A DNA stretch of 64,000 bases from Xiphydria camelus (Eukaryota > Arthropoda > Insecta > Hymenoptera > Xiphydriidae), in contig OY783198.1 in the NCBI GenBank assembly GCA_963678675.1, positions 9,502,012 through 9,566,011 of the forward strand. The letters run 5' to 3'. Positions 49,944 through 61,528 of this stretch are shown piece by piece. Under the pieces are notes generated by a model. It saw nothing but the letters and a program-made list of their open reading frames with translations, had not been told where the DNA came from and made no database searches. Numbering within the stretch: position 1 is the stretch's first letter; the number at the start of each line of letters is the position of its first letter. The position numbers and the translations under genes were made by a program.

Positions 49944-52900
49944 TTATCTCTGTGGCTCGCCCAGGCCGAACGGTTGATTCTGCGTCTGCTGCTGCGCACC
50001 GCCGGAAACGCTACACCGTCCGCCGTGATGCTGCTGCGTCGCCGTTTGCTGTCCGTTTTGGTTCGGGGACATTCCTGAAACGAGAAACATGCGACTCTGT
50101 CCAGATTTGCTCGCGCTACCGTCAAGGGGGTTCATCTCTTCTGGGGGAAAGGAGGATGCTTCGCCGCGAGAGGTACCCGGCACGAAGAAGCGCGCGTTCC
50201 CGCGGAAGTTTGCTCCCCGGGACACAGAAGTCGATGAATAGGTAGGTTCGATTCGACGCGACAATCGCGAATGGAAATAGCGCGCGACGAATCGCAGTAG
50301 TCGGTCTTCTCGGGAGACAACGTATCGAAAATTCGAACAGGGCTTCGCGCAGCCCCTATTTATTTCATTATAGAGGAAATAGGGGAAATTTTAGGAAAAA
50401 GGGAGCAATTTTTATTAAAAAGGGAGATCTATCAGAAATTAGAAGGGTGGTTTCAAAAAATAACCATTTACCACCAAGAAGGATGTTTTTATAACTTAAA
50501 TATTTAAATCCCGTGTCAAGTAACTTGAATTTGAGTATCACACTCTGATTTAAGGAAATGGAAATCTAATTTCTAGTAAGGAACATTAATTCAACTAGGT
50601 TTTTACATTTTAAACGAAATATTGATGAAGGTAGATAAAGTAGCAGTACCGTTAACAAAAATTAAAAAAAAAACATTTTGACTTTTCCACGGAAAATCCA
50701 AACGATGAAAAGATAAACTCAACTGACAAGGAAACCGCCCTAGGTGTACCTCGCCGATTTCGTTCATTCTGATACATGTTATCGGCGGAAAAACATTTCG
50801 AGGGGGCGAAATTAACCCTTAATAAGTTGACAGCTCCTAGGAGTGATTTCTGGTTTTCACATACTTGCAATTGATCTTTTGAAATGAAACCAAGTGGATA
50901 ATAATCTATATAAAAAATGATGAAAAATGCAATTTATTACATTTCGCGAGGGTAATTAATTAAAAAGTTGCAACAGTTTTTTTGCAGCAATTTTGTGAAT
51001 TTCAACCCTTATAATTTTGTAATTAATTACCCTCACGAAATGTAATAGGTAAATCGCATTTTTCATAATTTTTTATGTAGATTATTATCCACTTGGTTTC
51101 ATTTCAAAAGATCAATTGCAAGTATGTGAAAACCAGAAATCACTCCTAGGAGCTGTCAACTTTGAGGGTTAATTTCACCCCTTAGAAATGTTTTTCCACC
51201 GATAAAAAAAAACGTATCCCTTAGATTTTGATATAGAATAACATAATATCAGAATGAACGAAATCGGCGAGGTACACCTGGAATGGTTTCCTTGTGAGAG
51301 CTGAATAATAGGTAGTTTTAGAAGAAAAATATCGAATTAAAGAGGAAAAGGGGGAAAATCGCGAGTTTTATAGTGAAAAAAGGCAATCTTAAGAAATAGG
51401 GGAATAAAGAGGAATAGGGGGTACACTGTGAAGCCTGTTCGAAGCAGAGCGACGATTCGAACGGTGGATTTCTAACGAGACGACAGCCAACGAAAAACGC
51501 TTCGCCATCGGAGAAACTGCAGTGTCGCAACGGGAACGACTTCGAGGACGATCGGAAGCTACGAAGGAAACGTGAAGAGGAAGCGAGAAATATTCGGACG
51601 AATGTCAATGTTTTGGTAAAAAATCGCATTTTTCCCGAAGCAATGAAACTTCTATATCGCAAAGTAGGAGCCAGACTGTAAACATGTTTTCCTCGAGGAG
51701 TCTTGGTAACGAGTTACCGGGAAGGGATCAATATCCTGTCGGAGTGTGGGTGCTCGGAAGAACCGAGAGGACGTCTACCGTGGATGGTACATATAACTTC
51801 GCGCAGGGACGTGGGTTCGGCTTAGAATACAGTCCGATCTCCCGCGACGACGCGAGCTCGGGAAACAACGACGTCCTTCGGCGCCCAACGACGAGGATCC
51901 CCGCCACGGAAAACATGGGATCGTCATTAAGCCAGGTGCGTTCGACGAGGCCCGATCGAGTGAGCTTTCGATCGGCAGAAATATACAGAGTGATCCTCAA
52001 GATAGAGAGTAGTTATAGGACTGTTGGCTATGTGGCGTTTTGTAGATTATAGATCTTACACCTCGCGTCAATGATTCTGATCGACCCGCTTTGGGTGACG
52101 GTATACTTCTATAGAGTCGACTGTAGCTGAAAGATTCGAATGAATTTGAATGTTTTACCATAAAAGCTGTATTTGATTGGTGCTTCACATGGCAAAACAA
52201 AAAAAAAATCCGGTCGTACCGTTCAACTACGGTCGTCTCAATAAAGCATATCGAGGTTCAAAACGTAGAACCTCGAGACCAACAACGTGAACGAAATGTA
52301 GTGAACGGCAAAACCTTCGAAAGAAAATCCCCAGTGTCTGATTCAGGCGATCAGACACCAAGGATCTTCCGATTGGTGGACCCTGCTTGCGCGTGGTCAC
52401 AGCCAATCATCAAGATACAGACCGCGCCCAGCGGCGTCTGATCGCCTATAATCTCCAAAGCGCTACGCGGCACATAGCCCTAACAGCCCGTTCACACGAT
52501 ACGGTTTTTTCCCGTTTCGGTAATTTTACCGAATCGGTGCAAACCGAACAGCCCGTTCACACGATACGGTTTTTTGGTTCACACGATGCGGTTTTTCACC
52601 GTTTCGGTAATTTTACCGAATCGGTCAGCCCCCTGACACTATACCTATCTCGGCTACGGCTCTGGCAAGAGTTTCGCACACGTCGAGAGTGGACGTGTCA
52701 ACCAATCGCCCGGGCGTCGAAACAGTGCCGTTCGAGCGAATGCAAAGGATACTCAAAAACAATTTTTATTACATTCCTTTGCAATGTTATTAGACCGTTT
52801 ATATAACGTTTTATAAATTTATTTTCAGATAGAGCTTTCTCGCAATGCGAAGAACATGGCGCCATCGCATACGCAACGATATATCGTCGCTGGCACTTTT

Positions 52901-53474
52901 CGCAAGTGCAGAGAACGACGATATATCGTCGTCCGGCACTAAAAGGGTTAAAATCGTTGTTTATTGTCGCGCCATCACCCGGCCATGCACGAGCCCTATC
53001 AGTACGAAAACTATCCCGTCTGAACACTTCCATGCATACCACATTGCCACTAACGACCGATTCGGTTATTTTACCGAATCCGGCCATTCGGTTTTCGGTG
53101 ACAAAACCGAACGTCAGTCGCGACCGAAACGGTGAAATTGCCGTATGAGTTTCGAAGACGTACCGTGTGAAAACGCGCCCATTTAAATGTATGCGCCACT
53201 GCAGCACACGGTAAAAAACGGATTCGGTAAAATTACGGAAACGGGAATAAACCGTATCGTGTGAACGGGCTGTTAGACCTTCATCCTGAGAATCGCTCCG
53301 TAAGCGACACCCAGTGGGCGACGTCCCACTCCTGGGACGTCGCGGTAGATCGGACCGTACGCGGAGAACCCGACGCTTACCCGAGGGCGTCTTGTCGCCA
53401 GCGGACATTTTGGAGAAGGCGAGCAGCGCGTCGGGGAAGTTTGGCGGCGTGGCCGGCGTGTTGCACGGCGTTAT
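49944..53474 (-). CDS. UBALD: UBA-like domain-containing protein (UBALD1/2 type), last two exons
   Basis: Two minus-strand exons join in phase 1: 53474-53381 and 50074-49944 (stop TAA 49946-49944), giving 74 residues of the C-terminal part. The first holds NTPATPPNFPDALLAFSKM, an almost exact match to the conserved NTPATPPNFPDAL-x-x-FSK block that I recall from vertebrate UBALD1/2. The second is Gln-rich and ends GLGEPQR, like the short Gln-containing C-terminus that ends QR in the vertebrate proteins. Acceptors TTTTTCGCAG and CGTTTCAG and donor GTAAGC are strong. The N-terminal exon, which should encode the UBA-like helices, was not found up to the window end, so the first intron is either more than 10 kb or the exon diverges. 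The 3.3-kb intron holds at least three repeat elements. The function of the family is poorly known. Confidence 0.85.
50338..51437. mobile_element. 1.1-kb TIR element in UBALD intron with 6-bp target duplication
   Basis: The left end is CAGGGCTTCGCGCAGCCCCT and the right end is the imperfect inverse (AGGGGGTACACTGTGAAGCCTG). TTCGAA flanks both sides (50332-50337 and 51438-51443). TTCGAA is itself a palindrome, which weakens the duplication slightly. AT-rich GGGAAA/AATAGGGG repeats fill the subterminal parts. A foldback element is nested inside at 50728-51294. Confidence 0.75.
50728..51294. mobile_element. Foldback (long inverted repeat) element nested inside the 50338 element
   Basis: The arms are about 250 bp each and run CAAGGAAACC...GGTGTACCTCGCCGATTTCG (left), mirrored at the right to GGTTTCCTTG. 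They share GACAGCTCCTAGGAGTGATT and TTGCAATTGATC in inverted order. The loop is about 50-60 bp around 51010. One arm carries a small insertion near 51207-51250. Confidence 0.8.
52056..52246. mobile_element. Short TIR repeat, family member 1 (GATTCTGATCGACCC)
   Basis: It shares GTCAATGATTCTGATCGACC, GAGTCGACTGTAGCT-like sequence and GGCAAAACAAAAA with the better-preserved copy at 61301-61528. Its right TIR has decayed (ACTACGGTCGTCTCAATAAA). Confidence 0.6.
52481..53275. mobile_element. 795-bp TIR element in UBALD intron
   Basis: The ends pair as TAACAGCCCGTTCACACGAT and the exact complement at 53256-53275, and pairing continues through ACGG and a CCGTTTC/GTAATTTTACCGAATCGG region. That motif recurs at about 52510, 52600, 53060 and 53220. 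Its right end is 105 bp from the UBALD exon at 53381. No transposase frame or clear target duplication was found. Confidence 0.8.
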
Positions 53475-55040
53475 CTGCGAAAAAGAAAATACAAGCACGA
53501 GGTCAGATCGGACGGCGAGCAGTGCGAGCTACATATAGGTACACGTGTCGATCGACGTAACGTCCGCGCGAATAGGTCGACCGACGCCGTTCGCCGGAGA
53601 CGCTACACCACGCCGCGGGACCTCGCGTGTCGAGCGATCGCTCTCAACGACGTTTCGGCGAAACCGAAGAGAGCGCGCGCGAACCACCACCCTCTCCTCC
53701 TCCGCAGCGGCGGAACTCGCGTACGACTCGTCGGAGCGACACCGATCGTGGGTGGGATACGAAGCGATCGTCCGTTGTATCCGAGTCCGCACGTTGCGGC
53801 GCGAGTAGTTAAGGTCGTTCAACCTCCCCCGCCCTTGGCGCGTGTGACGTTAGAGAGCCAGGTGGACGGAGATACGTACGATACAGCTCGCGTATTCGAG
53901 GCGTCTCTAGTCTCGGCGGTATCGATCTCGACGTGCAGAGTCGAAGGAATCGAACGTACGTGCATACGGGTATCACCCCGGTCTATTTTCAGCGTCGCGA
54001 CGCATCCTAGGAAGGATCGAGCGGAGAGGGGCGTGGGGCGAGAGCGAAAGAGGTGGCGCGGGCGGGCGGAAGGAAGTTGAGCGGTCGAACGATGAAGTTC
54101 AAAGTCCAAGCTGCTCCGCGGTGAATTCGCGAGGCGGAGTCGGCGAGAGCGCGTCGCGGTGCCGTCTCGGCGTCACAATTGAGACATTTGGAAACAAATT
54201 TTTAATCAACCGTATAAATACGTTCTATGTTCATAAATATTCAATGGAAAATTGCTTTTTCGATTTTCAATAACGTTGTTTAACGTCAAAATGCAATTTG
54301 AGGCACTGAATTTCAAACGCGGCTATAGACGCATTATGATTGATCGAACACGTGATACGGCACAGCTTTCCGTCGTACGATTGAATCGTTCAATCGCGGT
54401 TTCGGTTGTCTAACCTGATCTTGTCGTAGCGCCGTAATCGCAAGTAGTCAGCAGACGCACGACCCATTTGCTGAATTCAGGATCGTACCATTTAAAATGA
54501 TGAACCTTGGTCATGTAGATTACTTAAAACCACACTTCTTCATGTCTACACGATCTTTTATCGATTGAAATGCACTTTACACGCATAGTCGTTTATCGGT
54601 ACACTACGTTATATATAAAAATTGGGACTCTCTCTCTGATATGAGTAACAAAAATTTCCATTACCCGAAGGTGAGAAAATATTTGTATACGGCATTGAGG
54701 AGCACATCTACGTCATTTTCTTTTCATATTCCGTTTGAATTCACTGTTCTTAATTCGTTAATAACTATAGAAATAATGATCTATAAGCAAAATCGTCTTA
54801 CAGAAGACTGTCACAATCTAGATATAAACTATTTATCCATAAGAAAACAAATTTCATGTCCCAACCCCATCGCGAATTTGGAAAATTACCGACGGAGAGC
54901 GAGGCGTCGCGGCGGACCTCTCCGGTGGTCACTTTACTCGCCAAACGGAGATTTGGCACACGACTTATCGGAATGCCATACCAACGAGAATAGTAACCTA
55001 CCTAGCGCCCGTCTGCCAGCAGTGGTACTCAATAGCGCGG
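53475..55040. other. Upstream of known UBALD exons: GC-rich then AT-rich, no gene seen
   Basis: The stretch 53500-54180 is GC- and CpG-rich with open frames on both strands but no recognisable protein, and could be a promoter or CpG-rich intronic block. The stretch 54180-55040 is AT-rich with no clear feature. It may all be first-intron sequence of UBALD. Confidence 0.4.
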
Positions 55041-55044
55041 ATCT

Positions 55045-55511
55045 ACGGGGTCTTTGAGTCTGATATTGACATAGGAATCGTACGAGTGCAAGTGAGAACG
55101 CGGATTAACCCTGGTGAACCCATAAGAGTTTCTCTGTCGCACGCTCCAACTGGACAAGTTCGAGAAGGACGGGGAATGTGCGACAAAGAGGCTCTTATAC
55201 GTTCATCAGGATTAATCGATGTTCTCGCTCGCACTCGCACGATTCCTACACAGAAAAAAAATAAATTGTACCATTTACAAAGTTTGTGGTAAATTTCGGG
55301 ACACACAAGGCTGATTTATCGTTACGATAACTACAATTTCAGTAAAAAATACAGCAACACTTGTAACTTCTACGAGTTTTACTATAATTTTTACTAAAAT
55401 TGTAGTTATCGTAACGATAAATTGGCCTTGTCCCAAAATTTACCACAAACTTTGTAAATACTACGATTTCTTTTTTTCCGCGTATGTCAATATCAGACGC
55501 AAAAACCCCGT
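55045..55511. mobile_element. Palindromic outer element interrupted by a second element
   Basis: The outer arms pair as ACGGGGTCTTTGAGTCTGAT and ATCAGACGCAAAAACCCCGT. GACATAGGAATCGTACGAGT near 55070 pairs with ACTCGCACGATTCCTA (55233-55248) and continues as TGTCAATATC only after 55494. The pairing is therefore broken exactly where the inner element sits. Confidence 0.8.
55249..55492. mobile_element. 244-bp inner MITE with TA target duplication
   Basis: The inverted arms share TTTACAAAGTTTGTGGTAAA and GTAGTTATCGTAACGATAAA. TA at 55247-55248 and 55493-55494 flanks it. Removing the element with one TA restores perfect pairing of the outer palindrome, which confirms the insertion point. Confidence 0.88.
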
Positions 55512-56762
55512 ATACGAGGAGGTACGCGATTCCGTCGGCGTTTACTCGTGCGAATAGAGAATCGGACACGTGCGGCGTGGCGGGCATCCTTGACGCCCGC
55601 AGGTGACGCTCGCTGGCGGGGGAGAGTTTCGTTGGATGTATTTCCGTGCTCCCCGAGAGGGTGGTAAGTGGCTTCTTATCGTGGGATTTTTTATATTGCG
55701 CGTGTATCTGGTTAAACGAGGTCATTGACGCGCAAAGGAGTTTACTTCGAGAGTCGATACGACTGTCGAATGATCCGAGACGACGATTAATGGGAAGTAT
55801 TAGAATTTTGCTCTAATTTCATCTCAGTCGTTGTATATTGCTCCACGCGTGCGACGAATAAGTCGAACGAGTGGCGCGTACGAGCTCTTCGATAATTTTG
55901 ACGATTCGCCGAAGGAGGAAGCGCTTGAAATATTTTTCGCGAGCGAATTTTCCGACGCGCGGTGGTAAGGCGCGCGCGAGATGGCGCTTACACGTACATA
56001 TTATGTACATATGTATAGTAAAGTCCGCTGGCGGGTTGAATGTGAAAACGATAAACATTGGGCGACACGTGGATCGCAGACGATTGAACGATAACGATCG
56101 AGAGCCGGCGAGGGTTTTCATTTCGAGCGGGCGAGATAAAGGCGATTTTGAAGATATCGTTTGCTTTGCGCTTTCTTTTATGTTCGCGGTGTCGCGATAA
56201 CAAGTGACTTAAAGCCACGACCGCAGGTTTCCTCGCTAGCATGATTACTGTTGTTTAAAGCTCTTTTCCTATGGTACGGTTCACCAAGACTAACTGGCTT
56301 GGAGAATTATATTTTGGTTTTACTTTTTTCACCAGACTTTTGGAGGAGCCTCGCGTCGGAGACGCGTTGAATATGTAATTTATTTGAAATGAATAAACAT
56401 TTATTTACATTAAATAAGTCTATTTGAATTAGATAAATGTTCTACTAGATTCGTACGCGATTGAAAAGATATGCAAAACATAATATAATTTATTTACTTT
56501 AAATATTTTTGTTCGATGTAAATAAATTCCAATAAATCTAAAATAAATGTTTCTATTAGGTTCGTATTCAACTAAGACCGTTTCCTTCAGTGTAGTTCGG
56601 CGTGCGTGCGACGTGACATGTGTGAAAGCACGGATCCTGAGGATGTTCGACCGCGGGCAACCGGACTGTATCATCAATTTACTAATTGCATTTCGACCGG
56701 ATAAGAAATAACGTTCTCTTACAGTGAATTCGCATCGCGATTCACGGGTAGGACGGTATATA

Positions 56763-57332
56763 CAGGGTGTTCGGAAAAAACACCGATACAGAAATAGGGG
56801 TGATAGGTTACGTCATTACAAGTATTTTGATATAAGGGACCTATACCCGCAAGCGCCCTCTCTTCTGGAGATATCAACTTTTCAAGTTTATAACGACCGA
56901 GGTTGATCAAAGTAGAATAATATTGAGTTTTTTGTCTACCTGTACAATTGAAAAACAAATGAAAACTCCTTGTATCCGCATCATCTTCGAAAAGTACAAG
57001 GACTTGAGCCAAGCGGTTATCCTTTCCGCAAGCAGTTTGCGCAGTGGCACATCTATCCAGAATCGTTTTCGATGTTGCATGGACATGGGTGGCCGTCATT
57101 TTGAGCATTTGCTGTAGTACATTGTTTTTGTATCTCGTAAAATTAAATATTCGTTACCATCTTGATACGTTTCTTATTATTCTACTTTGATCAACCTCGG
57201 TCGTTATAAACTTGAAAAGTTGATATCTCCAGAAGGGGGCGCTTGCGGGTATCGGTCCCTTATATCAAAATACTTGTAATGACGTAACCTATCACCCCTA
57301 TTTCTGTGTCGGTGTTTTTTCCGAACACCCTG
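56763..57332. mobile_element. 570-bp TIR element with TA target duplication
   Basis: The ends CAGGGTGTTCGGAAAAAACA and its complement are followed by about 155 bp of nearly matching inverted arms (including GATATCAACTTTTCAAGTTT and CGACCGAGGTTGATCAAAGT). TA flanks both ends (56761-56762, 57333-57334). The interior encodes nothing recognisable. It is probably a Tc1/mariner-type non-autonomous element. Confidence 0.85.
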
Positions 57333-57544
57333 TATATAGCAATATTCGCATCGCGGTTTAATTGGAGCGCACGCGGACGAGACCAAAGAGAGAGAGAGAG
57401 AGAGTGTACGGAATTATAATCTCCGCACCGCGCGCACGCACCCCGACTTTTACGCGCGGCATCGTCCACCTTCCGCGTCCGTCGGATAACATGTGAGGCT
57501 AAACTTACTCGCTAGGAAAGAAACTTCAATCGCTATTATCACCG

Positions 57545-57737
57545 AAGCTGGGCATTGATAGCATGGCCATCTCAAGACTGAGAATTCATATGAATTATTT
57601 CAAAGTTTTAGTGGCGAGAAGATATCGTGAAATTACTTGACGAATCAAGGGGAAACATTTAAAAAATAATAACTTAAAAGTAAAAATGACTCTACTGACT
57701 TGATTGAAAAAAAAATGATCAAGTGGGAGCCCTGAAA
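57545..57737. repeat. Interspersed repeat, copy 1 (second copy near 59008-59332)
   Basis: It shares GGGCAYTGATAGC, CACTGAGAATTCA-like sequence and CTGACTTGATTGAAA with 59008-59332. The right end GGGAGCCCTGAA recalls the CAGGGCT terminus of the element at 44119, so it may be a relative of that family. Confidence 0.5.
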
Positions 57738-59007
57738 ATAATAGACACCGATCACTGCAGACATCGTTTGGGTACTCCGAGGCAGTTTAGCATAAAATAA
57801 CGCGCAGAGTCCGCCGATTCTAGTCGCGTCCGGTTTCGAGCGTTTTACGACGCCCATATATGTAAAAGTCTGCGGGAACTCGTCAATTCTACGCGTACAA
57901 CGACTCGCCACGTGCCACGACGTGACGACTTTAGCCCCGCCGTCAATTTTTCTACGGTTGACGCCCGACATACACGCTCGTATATATTACATAACCGGAT
58001 CCTTCTGGATGAAGCATCGCGAGAAGTGAGGCCGGACCGCTTTAAATGACGAAAGACCGGCGTTAAATATATTCCTGGCAGCTCGCTTTATTTCCATCGC
58101 TCCATCTCTCTCTTTTCCCGTACGTGTGACTCACGACGTGTATCGTCGTTTATTAGCATAATACACGTATATCGCGCCAGGCGGGGGGACTGTTGGTAAA
58201 CACGAGGCGAGGCGAATCGCTTACCCGCCGCCGCCAGCTTGTATCGATAACCCGTCGGCCGAAGAAACGGAACACCGGGTGGATTCGTCCCGTGGACAGG
58301 GACGTGCGCCGTCGCGCAGGTAGATCGACGAGACGCGAAATACCGCTTAGCTGCAGCGTTTCCTCGAAGCAATAATTCGCCCCGACAATGTGACAGGACG
58401 GTATAGAGGATCGAAGGCGAGCGTTACGTCGCTAGTAGTATACGCGCGTTTGTGTCCGCGTACGGGGTGATTCGCGCAATGCGTGCCACATCTCGATGCG
58501 ATGGAACTCTTACAAAATTGATAAGTTATGATCAATATTGGTGCAGGGGAATTGAGGAGTCGACTACTCGATATCTTTTGGCTTGCACACCTATTTATAG
58601 ACGAATGTAGCTAAGCCAATCATATTTAGCTCTCATTGCAAAACAATAACAAGGCCAGTCAGGTGGTGAAAGATAATAGGTTCAAATAACTCCTTATTTG
58701 AAAAGAATTAACAAAAAATCACTAATCTTTCCTCATCAGAGCATTATGAAGGGATAAGAAACAGCGATTTAACGGTGTTTGTAATAAATTCGGTAGTTTT
58801 GAGGAAATAATATTGAAAGAAAATGCTTGAGATTTGTAATCAAATTAGGTACCTAATTGATTTTCATAAGAACACATCAAAATTATGAAGTATGGAAAAT
58901 AGCAAATTTGATAAATACCTCCACAAACCTTTTCTCATGTATACTACAAAAAACACGCGCAGCGATACCAATTGCTTGTTACGCGCCAGCATAATAACGA
59001 TTTATAG

Positions 59008-59332
59008 AATTTGGGCACTGATAGCGTGACCGTTCCAACACTGAGAATTCACTAGGGAAGCCGCCATGGTTTTTCCAAATAAGAAGGGATCTAAATTCTC
59101 ACTAACACCACCCGATGTTCATTATCCAGATAGACTCTGCATGTAAGAGTATACGTAAAAAACATGGCGGCTTCACCAACCAGGATAAAATCCTTAACGA
59201 ATCATGGAACGAAATTTTAAAAATAACGAGTTTTAATTACTTTTTTCAAATAAAAATAACTTACTACTGACTTGATTGAAACAAAATTACCAATCATTTA
59301 AAAAATGACTAAGAGTCGGAGCGCTGTAATAA
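59008..59332. repeat. Interspersed repeat, copy 2, interrupted by a small palindrome
   Basis: The flanks match the repeat at 57545-57737. The middle (about 59046-59180) is a separate inverted repeat ending in GGGAAGCCGCCATGG and ACATGGCGGCTTCACC, absent from copy 1. This looks like a nested insertion. Confidence 0.5.
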
Positions 59333-59335
59333 GAT

Positions 59336-59430
59336 TCGCTTGAACCGTTTAGCTACAATCGACTCGATTGGGTACCATCAATCTGAACGCGTCGACCAGA
59401 ATCATTGGCCGCAAGTGTTACATCGCGGTC
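59336..59430. repeat. Fragment of the GATTCTGATCGACCC TIR family
   Basis: ACCGTTTAGCTACAATCGAC and CGACCAGAATCATTGG match the right half of the element at 61301-61528. The left half is not adjacent. Confidence 0.55.
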
Positions 59431-60828
59431 ATCAAGTCAAGTCCAGCGGCAAGTCAAGTATTCACGGTTGCCATTTGTCAGGCGCAGACCCAGTCTGCGC
59501 CTGGCGGAAGGCAACCCGCTTACTCCTTAGAATAAACGCAGCACACTGTACACATTAACCGCGTTTTACGCAAACATCCTTACGCCTCGTAATTCAGTTC
59601 CCTGCATTATTTTCACTTTCCGAGAAGCTTCGCAACTGGAATATCGATCGGCTACTCCCTTCGGAACTCGGCACTTTAAACGTACAGTGCGATCGTCGTT
59701 AAATGGATAACGCAACTACGCAAGCTCAACATCTATAGACGTAGCGTATAACGCCGCGACTCGCGTACGCATACTTTACACGGAGGAAACGTGTTTGCTT
59801 AGCGTTGAGTGCGCGCCATCCAGCCAAGTAAGCCAATCGCCCTTCTTTCCCAGAGCCGCCGAGGCGAGCGCGCGCTCATCCGCGCGTATTATCTATCGCG
59901 TGTATATATACTTTTTTTTCCCTTCTAGAGACTATCAAGTACACGCGTATCGCTTGACGTACAGCGTCTGGTTTTTCGACATGCATCCGTCTGTTTGTTT
60001 TCGCTTACATCACACCAAATGTGGGACGCAGCATTACCGGTGAATGAACGCGATCCAAAACAGGCGAGCGTTTTAAATGCTCCTTTAAATGGGTACGTTT
60101 TCGCGCGGAGTTTCCGTTATGGTTTACGCGTCGAATAGCGGCTGAAGAGTCAATGGAATTAAGGCGCGTCTTTTAGCTTTGTTGGAAGTTTGCAGAATTT
60201 ACTCAAATTAGTTGGCTCGTAATATCTCCGTTTCTGCTTACTTCTATCCGTTAAAATACATTTTAATCGATCCTATTTAATTATTTACGTGCCGCTATCG
60301 CGTGGATTTTTTTTCGTTTAATATCCTAAAAATTTATTATTCAATTTAGAAAATCGCAAGCTATGAGCATGATGGCTAACGCGATTTCAGTTAGATCTGA
60401 TAAGCACGGATAGTTCGAGCAATATTAGATTTATCGTGTACTTACAGCAAATTCGGACACGATAGCGGCCTGTAAATTATTCCGCCGAATTCAATACGAC
60501 GTATTAGAGCGTCGTATCTATTCTCTTTATTGAGTTATTACAAGTTGCGTGACACATGGCATACTTTCGATTTTTTGACTTTTAGGAAATATTCAGTTTT
60601 ATTCAAGACACACTAGTTCAGCAGACGTAGTTGCTCAATGTGAGTTCGACGTTTATTGGACGACATTAAATAAACAATAAGGATTGAATACTGTTTGAAC
60701 GATTTTCATCCCATGAATCGGTATACTCTGACCTATTACCTGAAAAATTCCTATGAGCAATAGCTCTTTCTCTCTTAAAACATTTAAAAATATTTAAAAT
60801 CCCCAGAATTGAAAGGCGCCCCTAAATT

Positions 60829-61166
60829 CCCTTTGATTTTTCTATAAAGCCGCCATGTTTTCCCCAGATTTTATAAGTCCTCTCATTCCGAAATAAAGAA
60901 CATTTCACTTATAAATCATGGTTTTTCCCACAAAGGAGACCTTCGAATTGTTAAACGTGGTTTTAGATCTCAGAAATGTTTCTTTAATTAAAAGAAACTA
61001 GCACGAAAATACAATCTTTAAAAAACTAAAACCACATGTAACAATTCGAAGGTCTCCTTTATGGAAAAAATAATTTTTAAGTGAAATGTTCTTTATTTCG
61101 GAATGAAAAAACTTAGAAAATCTAGGAAAAGAATAAATAATATGGCTTCATAGGTAAATCAAAGGA
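60829..61166. mobile_element. Foldback element (about 340 bp)
   Basis: The arms share CATTCCGAAATAAAGAACAT and GGAGACCTTCGAATTGTTA, inverted at the right (TAACAATTCGAAGGTCTCC and ATGTTCTTTATTTCGGAATG). The outer part pairs CCTTTGATTT with AAATCAAAGG. It has no coding capacity. Confidence 0.75.
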
Positions 61167-61300
61167 AAGAAACCCCTTTAAAGTTAGTTTTCTGGATTTC
61201 TTATCACCGCCCCGCAACTATTATAATTTCGCGAAGTCTTTGATGCATATATTTAGGAGTCGCGGTCTTCGCGCCGAACGCACGCTCAGATAGATAAATG

Positions 61301-61528
61301 TACACTTGTAGTCAATGATTCTGATCGACCCATTCAAGACGGTACTTTATCGAGTCGACCGTAGCTAAGCGGTTGGAACGAATTTGATTGTTTTATCATG
61401 GGAGCTAAATCTGATTGGTCCTTCATAGCAAAACAAAAAGATCCGCTCATACCGTTTAGCTACGATCGACTCGACAGAGTAAAGTCATTCTGAGCGGGTC
61501 GATCAGAATCATTGGTCTCACAGGTGTA
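61301..61528. mobile_element. Short TIR element, best copy of the GATTCTGATCGACCC family
   Basis: The left arm has CAATGATTCTGATCGACCC and TCGAGTCGACCGTAGCTAAG. The right arm has the inverse, CGTTTAGCTACGATCGACTC and GGGTCGATCAGAATCATTGG. It is 228 bp. Related copies lie at 52056 and 59336. Confidence 0.7.

Larger units (their letters stand above)
55512..58540. other. Intergenic or intronic, mixed composition
   Basis: Outside the 56763 element this has short GC-rich patches, a GA microsatellite (about 57389-57405), a truncated copy of the 36030 MITE (about 57491-57540) and an interspersed repeat at 57545-57737. No gene was recognised. Confidence 0.4.

Noticed and set aside
51914..51934. MGSSLSQ followed by a GTGCGT donor (possible myristoylated first exon, plus strand)
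   Set aside because: The upstream frame is open, but no downstream exon with matching phase and recognisable sequence was found. It also lies within the UBALD intron.
56719..57108. 129-residue minus-strand open frame
   Set aside because: It is largely the translation of the TIR of the 56763 element; the same residues appear from the opposite arm.
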